Source of the DNA: Isoperla grammatica
Taxonomy: Eukaryota > Arthropoda > Insecta > Plecoptera > Perlodidae
NCBI GenBank assembly: GCA_945910005.1
Contig: CAMDTW010000155.1
Span: 1 to 64,000 of the forward strand
DNA length: 64,000 nucleotides
Direction: 5' to 3'
Below, piece by piece: positions 39,101-48,100 of this stretch. A model generated the notes under the pieces. The model saw only the letters and a program-made list of their open reading frames with translations. It searched no databases and was not told the origin of the DNA. The translations under genes and the position numbers were made by a program. The stretch's first letter is position 1; the number at the start of each line of letters is the position of its first letter.

Positions 39101-42100
39101 CCAACGACTCAGACACAAAGTGGGATTGTGAGGCCGAGTCGAGCAGTGCTCTGCAAGTGTGCAGTTGGCCCAGGTTGTCACACACCCTTACGAGGACAGT
39201 AGACAGAAGTACCTGTGAGCGTGGCTGTTCCTTCATCGCACAGTAGCTGTTTGATGCCTGGTGTGTCTCGCCTTGTCTTGGTCTGTCGTCAGCTGATGAT
39301 GACTGTGCAGGAATGCTCGTCGGAGCGTTTCCGGTTGCCGTCTGCCCTCCAAAGTGCAGCATCGTGTGATGTCGTCCATCGCAGGTTTTGCAGCTCGAGG
39401 ATTTGCACGCGTTGCTGCGGTGTCCGTCTTGGAGACAGTTGCAACACAAGTTCTGTCCCTTGACAAAGTCAAAGCGCTGTTGCACAGTGAGGCTGATGAA
39501 TTTGGCACACCTATGTATGCGGTGACTTGTGGCTTTGCAGTATGAACAGGTGGAGGCTGTGGTGGACACGTAACTGGCCTTCGCTTGCTTCTGTTCCTTG
39601 TGGATGGACTGGGTGCTCCCGTTAGGCTTGGGTTTATTCCCTGCGCTGATGACCTCCAGTGCCTGACATCTTTGTTCCACGAAAGAACAGAGCGCTTCCA
39701 AGCTGGGCAGCTCCTTGGAGTCGATGGTCGCTTCCCACTGCTTGCGGGACGCCACATCTAACTTGTCCAAGAGCAGCTGGGACAGTAAGATCTCGTGCAG
39801 TGGTGTCTGTAGCCGTAGCGCTGCGATGGCGTTCATGTTGCCCTTGAGCTGATTCATCAGCGAACGTAGCTCAACAGCGGACTCTCGAGTCACCATCGGC
39901 AGATTCAACAGTTCCTGGACGTGTTGACTAGCAATGAGGCGGTCGTTGTGATACCGTCCAACCAACATGTCCCAGGCGACTGTGAAATTAGCTTCACACA
40001 CAGGCAGAGATTTAATGAGGGCATGAGCCTCGCCCGACAAGGATGACAGAAGGTAATGGAGTTTCTGTACATTTGAGATTGCAGTGTTATCTACAACTAA
40101 ACTAATAAATATGTCCTTAAAATGAATCCACTGGCTAAACTCGCCACTAAATGTAGGTAGATTGATAGTGGGGAGCTTTACACGCATGGTGTCAGCTGAA
40201 GAGTGACTGCAACATCCTGAGTTGCGAGCTGCTGTCGCGGAAATTTGTGAAGGTTCTAACAGTGTAGACATCTTCGCCTTCACAGCGTGGTAAGCTTCTT
40301 CGAAAGCTTCTCTATCAGGAGCGTGGTCCTCTTCGTCATTAATTTCTAGCTCGTACTGCGATTGGTTGTACTCTTCCCATACATTGAGTATTTGATCCAA
40401 TCGAGATCGAATTAGATTAATGTCGGAAGCAGCCTCGTATCGCTCGACATAGTTTGCGATACGGGAAACCGTACTTTTCGCTAGCCCTCTCTTTTTAATT
40501 AACAACTTCTTATGCACTGCGTCCATTGTAATAAAATAAAGAAGTTATGCCAAGTGAAACAAAGGAATAGAGTAAGGAAATGGAGAAGACCTGACCTTAG
40601 ACACCGAGAAGGTGTCAGTGTGCGTTGCGCGTAGTCACTGGGGGCGCTGGCTGCCGGTGAGATGACGCTTGACAGCTCCCGCGAGTGAGGTAACGCACCC
40701 TTGTTGCGCGCAGCGGATGGCGGCTGGACTGCAGGTGTCAAGGCTGGCGTCCTGCGTGTGACGTCAGCAGCTCGTAGGTCGTTGTTGCGCGTAGCGACTG
40801 CTGTACAAGAATGCAGCGAATTCTGCGCGTGATGCCGAGTTGGGTCAATTATTGTTCACGAAACCCGAATGTACACTTATAAACTTAAAAACACTTCACT
40901 AATCCGGCCCGGACGGACCAAAATGTTGGGACCGCGGATGAAAATATACACACTAATAAACACATAACAAAAACCGGAGGACCAGAGTACATTAAAACTC
41001 ACTAAAAACTAAAGGATTATCCAAAGGGTGGTTCAAATCACTAGATTAATGAAGCGTTTACTGAACAATAATATTTAACTTAAACAACAGGTATACAGTA
41101 CACGTATACAGACCTATGATAATAAACTAAAGAATAAATAAACTAAATGTCGCGACGATGCGTGCAGTTGTGGCCGTAACGAGCCGACGTTGCTTTCGAC
41201 CTCTCACGCTCGCGGTGGTAGGAACGGGTCTGCTAAAAGTCTTCGCCCTGACCATGGGACAAAGCCACCCTCGCCGAGGCATCTGCAGCTGGATCTAGGT
41301 CAGCTAGAACGCTGAAACAGGCAGTGTGCTCGCTCTCGGGAGGGATGGGGACACTATAATGTGCGCACCGAATTTAAATTACCACACGGAAGGTTTGATG
41401 CACAAACATCCTTAATCTAAATTATTGATAAGTCCAAGCTCCACCTTTTTCTAGTATTCAAACGCGGAAATATTCGAGGTTCGAACAATTTCTTAATATT
41501 CGATTCGTATTTGATTCAAACTGGAAATCTGTTGTTCGCACACCCCTACAAAATAATATGTTAAATTAAATACGGAAATCTGTACAAAGCGGCTGTGTAA
41601 AATCGGGAATTCACTATAGGCTATAGACCTACAGTATTCTTGAATTCAAATTTCAAGGGACTCTAAAAACTCCAATTTGAATAACACAATTTTGAAAATT
41701 AACAGAACGTTCATTAACACTAGGCCTATGCACCCAAACCTTCTGCAGGGACTTCATCACTAGTTTAAATTACACATTAATTTCAACTAACCGAGTTTGA
41801 ATTAACGACGGACTACTGTATTCCATATCGTGTAAGAATTGATTGACCCACCAATGTTTCTCAAGTGGTGTTTAAAAAACACACTATGAAGATGATGCCA
41901 GATATTTCGTTCAGGTATATCCAATGGCAATCAGTAATATTATTATGATAGTATTTTGAAGTTAGACATATCAGATGAATGTGTACAAGTTTAGTACTGG
42001 TAGTTAGTAACTACTAACTAATAATCTCTGTTCACATCAAGATTGAAGCTCGTTTATGGGCTAGACCCCTCGAGTTAAGGCATTGTCCTTATAGCAAATT

Positions 42101-45100
42101 AGGGTTTGAGCTCGATGTGGAATGAACCATACTTCATACTCTACAGGTAACTCATTTTAAATAAACACTGTTTTCTTCCAGTGCAACGGTTCAAAACCTT
42201 CAAGGTAAAGTTGAGTCTGTCACGACGACAAACGCTCTTATGAAGGAAGACCTTGCAATAGCTAAGAACCACATTCTGTCCCTGTACGAAGAAAACATTC
42301 AGTTGAAGAGTGAGCTCGGACTGGACGTGAACTCAGACCGTCTAGACGAAGGTGGCGGTGACGGGAAAGGCAAGGGCAAGTCAGAAGCAACATCGGAGGT
42401 AGAAGAACTGAGACAGCAGCTGGAAAACGAGAAGCGATTGCGACAGGAATCCGACAAAGAATTAAATCTTCAGGTAAGTGTCACAAGGTGGACATAACCG
42501 TTAGGGGATCATTCTCAAAATGATGTTGAAATAATAGGTGATATTGATAGATTGATGTTACATTTTTTTTTGTAATCCAGTTTTGAGATTGATTTCAATT
42601 TATCGTATTTTACTTAAATGTAATCCTAATCGTTCCCTTTAGACCTATCATACTTTTTAGATGTCACCAATGTAGACAACTATTGTTCCATATTTTTGAA
42701 AACAAGCATAGGCCTATCAGGACAAAGCTTTTTGTGTGTAAAAAAATGGGGGAACAACAACTTATATTTTAACTCCATATTGACATCTTTTTAAGATAAA
42801 ACTTAAATATTTAATGAATGAATAAGAGTACCTAGCTTAGCAACAACATATATTACAGTAGCAATAGTAGGCCTACCTAGTATTGGCGTGACTGATTATT
42901 TGTTATTTTAGTTTGTGCTATGGCATGCAGATAGACATGTAGGCCTGTAGTTGATATATATTATTATATTTGTCATGCTATAGCCTAGTTAATAGTGTTC
43001 TGCTTGTCTACATTATAAGAAGTAACATTATAACAAAAAACCTAATCTTTATGTCTTCATACATTATGTATTGTATTGTATTTTGTTTTGATGGTCTTAG
43101 GCTAGGCCTATAGCATACTAGTATTCTTGTATTTCTATAACATTATTTGGTTTACAATAATTGTATTTTCTGAAAAAAAGTAAATGATAAATAATTTCTT
43201 ACATTCTTTCATCTCAATTTCTATTGCTTGTTATTGTAATTGCATGATTTTATTTATTGTCCTCCTTTGTAAATAAATTTTGTAACTGAATTAGGTAAAT
43301 ATTAAGTTAATATTAATAATAAATCACACTTGAAGCATACCGCCACCGGTACTGCGAGTGCTCCATATATGCTGAACTGTTTGTCTTAAATTTCTAGATT
43401 AGTTTGAAAGCTGAAATGGAGGTTGCAATGAAACTGTTGGAGAAAGATATTCATGAAAAACAAGACACGATTATTTCTTTGAGACGACAATTAGATGATA
43501 TTAAGATGATTAACCTAGAAATGTACAGAAAACTTCAGGTAAGACACTTTTATATTATTCTTGGTGTTTGTGAGCATGCCCATTGCCAGGATACTTTCCA
43601 TAAGAAGGGGGGAAGTTATGGTAAATCATTATTAGGCTATCTGTAGCAGATCCTTTCTAATTACATTAGTAAGATTGATAGATAAAATAAGATGCTTTAA
43701 TAAAAAAAATTACCAAATTTAGAACAGTAGGGTAAACGTTCATAATTTGCCAGATTCAAATAACTAATTAATATTAAACAATACGGAAAGCGTTATGGCG
43801 TTCACTACTTCTAAAATGTTTAAGTTTTAATTTAGTGTGTAAGAATTCAAATGAGCCTAGGTGTTAAATTACTCGAAGACTCAACTTGAAAGATGTCTAT
43901 TTATTATTTTCTAGCCAATGGTAGACTTCAGGAGTAATATAATATAACTAGTTTATTGTATTTGCTTTTAATCAATTTGTCAACCTTTATCCTTGGTTTC
44001 TTGCATGTTTGCATGAGCTTTTGTTTTGATTTTAAAAAATCTATTCCAAAGAGCGTCGGTGTGAATGTGAACATATCTTCTACATGAAGTTATTTGGTCT
44101 TAGAAATGTGTGTGAATCCACCATAAGTGAATGCATTTGATTTGTTGAGATTTCTTTATATAATTAGTTTAATTACTGGAGTGGAGTGGGATAAGTACAG
44201 TACTTGGAATTAAACCCCTACTGATTGTTGTGCTGTTTTTATCAGTACATTCTAATGAATGAATGGATTGATTGATTGATACCGTCACAGATGAATTCTT
44301 GATCCCATTATTGTACTCCAATGGAATGGATACTGATGTCACAAAACACACACCACAACCACACATAAAATTGCACTTAGAACTTGTCTTAGGTTCCTAG
44401 ATCTTTTGTAATAAAGCCGTTTTGGTAGAATCTGACCAGAGACCGCAGATTTTTGAATCAGTGAACCTAGATATTTTAGTCACCCTCTACTGCCCCCTAG
44501 TAATTTTGGTTTAATGTCATTGAAAATATGTGAATGCTCTGAAATCACTTTGGGCTACACCAGACTAGCCACAAAGCCACCTGGGGCCCAGGGGTGACAT
44601 GTTGCACATGCCTTATCTAGACCGCATTTGAATGCTGCTGCCGCTATTGTAAATAGATGGGCACCAATAGTAGCTCGGGGACAATGTGAGTTAACTTATA
44701 TTTGTATAATCACGTGTTTTTTAAGATATAAACTGCGTAGGTAAAAGAATAGCTGCACTACAGTTACTGTTTAACAATAAATAAAATATAATAAATAACT
44801 AATAGGTTGCTTGGATTAATTAATGTTTTCTAATAAGTAAAAACTCATGTTTGTCATTGCCCATTGGCCATTGCCATTGGCATTCAATTGTCAATAGACA
44901 TCCTCCACCTGCCACTATTAGGTGTGCAAACAATTTCAGTCTCTTTTCACCAATTGGTTCCAATAAACTTGTTTACTCCCATTAGCTTCGTGTGTATTCA
45001 TGTGCTGTCATTGAGTGTATGAAGAAATGTTATATTCAGTGTCCAACATGGGTTTGATGTTTATTCAAATTTTAGGAGTGTGAAGAAGAGCTGATTCAAA

Positions 45101-48100
45101 AGGGTGAGACAGTGACACGTCTTCAAGTGAAGACAAGTCAGATCGGTAAAATCCTCAACAACTTGGAGAAATACAACCACTTGTTGAAAGATGCTGAGAA
45201 AGGGGGTCAGCCTTCTCACAACAGAAATCACACAGGGGGTCAGACTTTCTCAAGGGGAAAACCAAATGAAAAGGAGGGTCAGGTGGTTAAAAAGGGGAAC
45301 CAACCACTAGTAGACAAGGGGGGTAAAAGCAATCAGCTAGCAGGCAAAGAAAGTCATCCATCTGTCAAGGAAGGTCCATCTTCTAATAAGGACAGCGGGG
45401 TTGATAAGTCAATCGACAAAGATAAACAAGTTTCGGTGGAGGGCGACCAACAAACTAAGGCAGGCAACCAAGGGGAAGAAAAAGAGGGTAATAAAGTGGA
45501 GGCGGTGGATGGGAAAGACGGACTCCTAGACACAGAAACACAACCTCAAGAGTCATCACCACCAAACAAGAAATAGCTTTGTACATAATGTGCTTAAATA
45601 TTTTGTGCCAATTGCTTTTTATGTCAAATTGCATTTGTTATATTGCAGGAATGTGAAAGTTCACTCAAACATAAAACTGAACTTATCAGTAAATTGGAAG
45701 TTAAGACTATTGCAATGACTGATACCATTCAGAAAATGGAGGAAAAGTAGGTATTTCATGTTATTATTTATAATGACGAGGAATGTACTGATTTCACTTC
45801 TTGGTCCAGGAATTTCATTGTTACCAATTCTGATGCTGTGCTCATATGTGGGTCATATACAGATCTTTCATTATATCTATCTATCCTGTACTCATTTCAT
45901 CTTGTGCTCTTATCATGATTCATGATTGACAAATACGTACAATACCATCTTATAACTTTAAATGAGTTTCTAACTATCCCATGTGATATTAAAGCATTCA
46001 AAATTTCAATTTTAATATTTTCATGTATGCTTTGATTAATTTTAATTTTTAACTGTACCTGACAAAAACCGTAGGTATTACGTGATAATGTAATACATAT
46101 CTTTAAAGAGTTGTTACATAATGATACTGGGTTGCTTGTCAATAAAAGTTAGAACAGTAGGTACAGTATTTTGATTATGATAAGTATATGCTTATATCTC
46201 TACACACTACTGACTTGTGATTGAGTATTGACCACACTCTAGCCCTATACAGTATTAAATATTATACATTATAATATTGATTATATAATTATAATATTGA
46301 TACATGTCATAATTTAACATTTTTGTAATTTGGATTTGGACTACTGTAAACAGAACACAGTTTCAGAATTGGGTTTATATAAGAAATACATTTGAATCGT
46401 TTAAGTGAATTCACTTTTCATCCACCACAAAATCAGTGCTAATATCATTAGCATACATTTTCATATATACACATTTCATGCCTATGGCATTGTGTTGCAT
46501 GGTGCTAACTTAAGGCAACTTAAAGATGAAACCAGTACATCACTTGGAACTACATAGCGTGATCAATTAGGAAATAGGCTGCTTTACTTGAAATTTAAGA
46601 TGCCAGCTGTTTGTACCAATGGTTTTCACGTATCATCTTGCTTACAGCTAATTGCATTTGGTAAAAAGTGCTGCTTCTATGCATAATAGCCGTGTTGGTG
46701 GATACATAGGTAGTTATTTATTCCTTGTATGATTGAAAATTTGGCTCTGTTTCCAGTGCCACTTAACCATTTAACTAATGAGTTCTTCAAGTCAATCATG
46801 TTGATGAAAATACAGTGTGAGCTGTGTGCATGATTGATAGAGCACAGCTGAAAATTGCCATTCATAGCAAAGCAAACTAATATTGGAAAGTAATCACTGA
46901 TAATGTCACTGCTGCTTCATGCTTTTTTTTTAAACAGGGGTTAGCTATTTCGATTAATTTTGTATTGTATTTCTACTTAAGAGTATGAATTACATCTATC
47001 GGAAGTTTACAGCCGACAAATCAGTGTGTTGGGAACATTTAGACTGCAAAACAAAGATGGGGGACGGACTCACAAAGGGTACATCCCAACTTCAATCAGT
47101 ATATAATATAATGCATATATTGAATATTGATGAAAGTTGCAAAATAAATAAAATATGTATGTAATGACTAATGACTTATGAGCGTATAACTGTAACTTTA
47201 ATGATTAATTGCTTGTGTATTTATAATGTAAACATTACTTATGTAGTGTGACAAAACATGTAACGGAGAAGGATTCAGTCGGAGATATTGGCAAACCTAC
47301 ACTACAGCGCCAACCACTTTATAATTAAATATTTCAGTATATACTATATGTGGAATTTTATGTCTGTGATTTTCACATGCCGTGTTAAATTACTAACATT
47401 TTCTCTAAACAATTGTTTATATTAATATGTTGCACCACCATTCAAAATAGGTACTGATCTGATAGTGCTACTTGATTGTAATGACAAATAATAAAGAATG
47501 GATTATTATAAACTTATTTCTCGTGTTTCTCATTGTTAATTTGCATGCATTCAATTTTAATTAATAGTTCCTATATTTTGTTTTGTTTTCTGGTTTGCTA
47601 CTCTTTTAGGTTTGCCATTATTTTCGTTTGTATCGGAATCCTTAAAGTAACATTATTTAATTTAATTTTAATCCTTTTTTCGTTTTTCCCTTACCTTAAA
47701 CAAAACCATTAGCTACAAAAAGTGTGAGAGTGAAAGAAATTCCCTGGAGGAAACGGCCCGTAAGCTAGGCCAGCAGATTGCCGAGAAAGAGATCAAGACT
47801 TCCAGTGTCGAAGGGGACATGAAAATTGAAAGAGAATGGCGAACGTCTCTTCAAGATACGATGGTGAAGGATAGAGAGAAAATATCACTGCTTCATCAGG
47901 AAATGGCTCAACTCAAACCAATAGCTACAGTAAGTGTTTTTTCTTCATTACCACTTAATATGGTTAGCCTATGGTATTTCTTTTGTAAGCTCCTGGAGAA
48001 GTTCATTGTTGGTTACTAGATTTTCCATTTCTTGTGGAACACAACATTTTTGTTTGGTTAAAAAAAGAAAACTGGAAAGGGAGCAAAGTGCATTTGAGTA

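Larger units (their letters stand above)
35327..41408 (-). mobile_element. BEL/Pao LTR retrotransposon in RUFY intron 4
   Basis: 485-bp direct repeats (35327-35811 and 40924-41408), each starting TG and ending CA, bound the element. They are flanked by the exact 5-bp duplication TCCTT (35322-35326, 41409-41413). It reads on the minus strand. The leader follows the right LTR with a TGG-headed primer-binding-like site (TGGTCCGTCCGGGCC, 40920-40906). The purine-rich stretch before the other LTR includes GCGGGAGAA. The long gag-pol frame and the integrase tail are annotated separately. LTR copies look identical where I compared them, so insertion is recent. It is inverted relative to the host gene, within a 7.1-kb intron. 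Confidence 0.96.

Noticed and set aside
39233..39757. Frames of 80-175 codons antisense or shifted within the BEL/Pao gag region
   Set aside because: Shadows of the 1,355-codon gag-pol frame.
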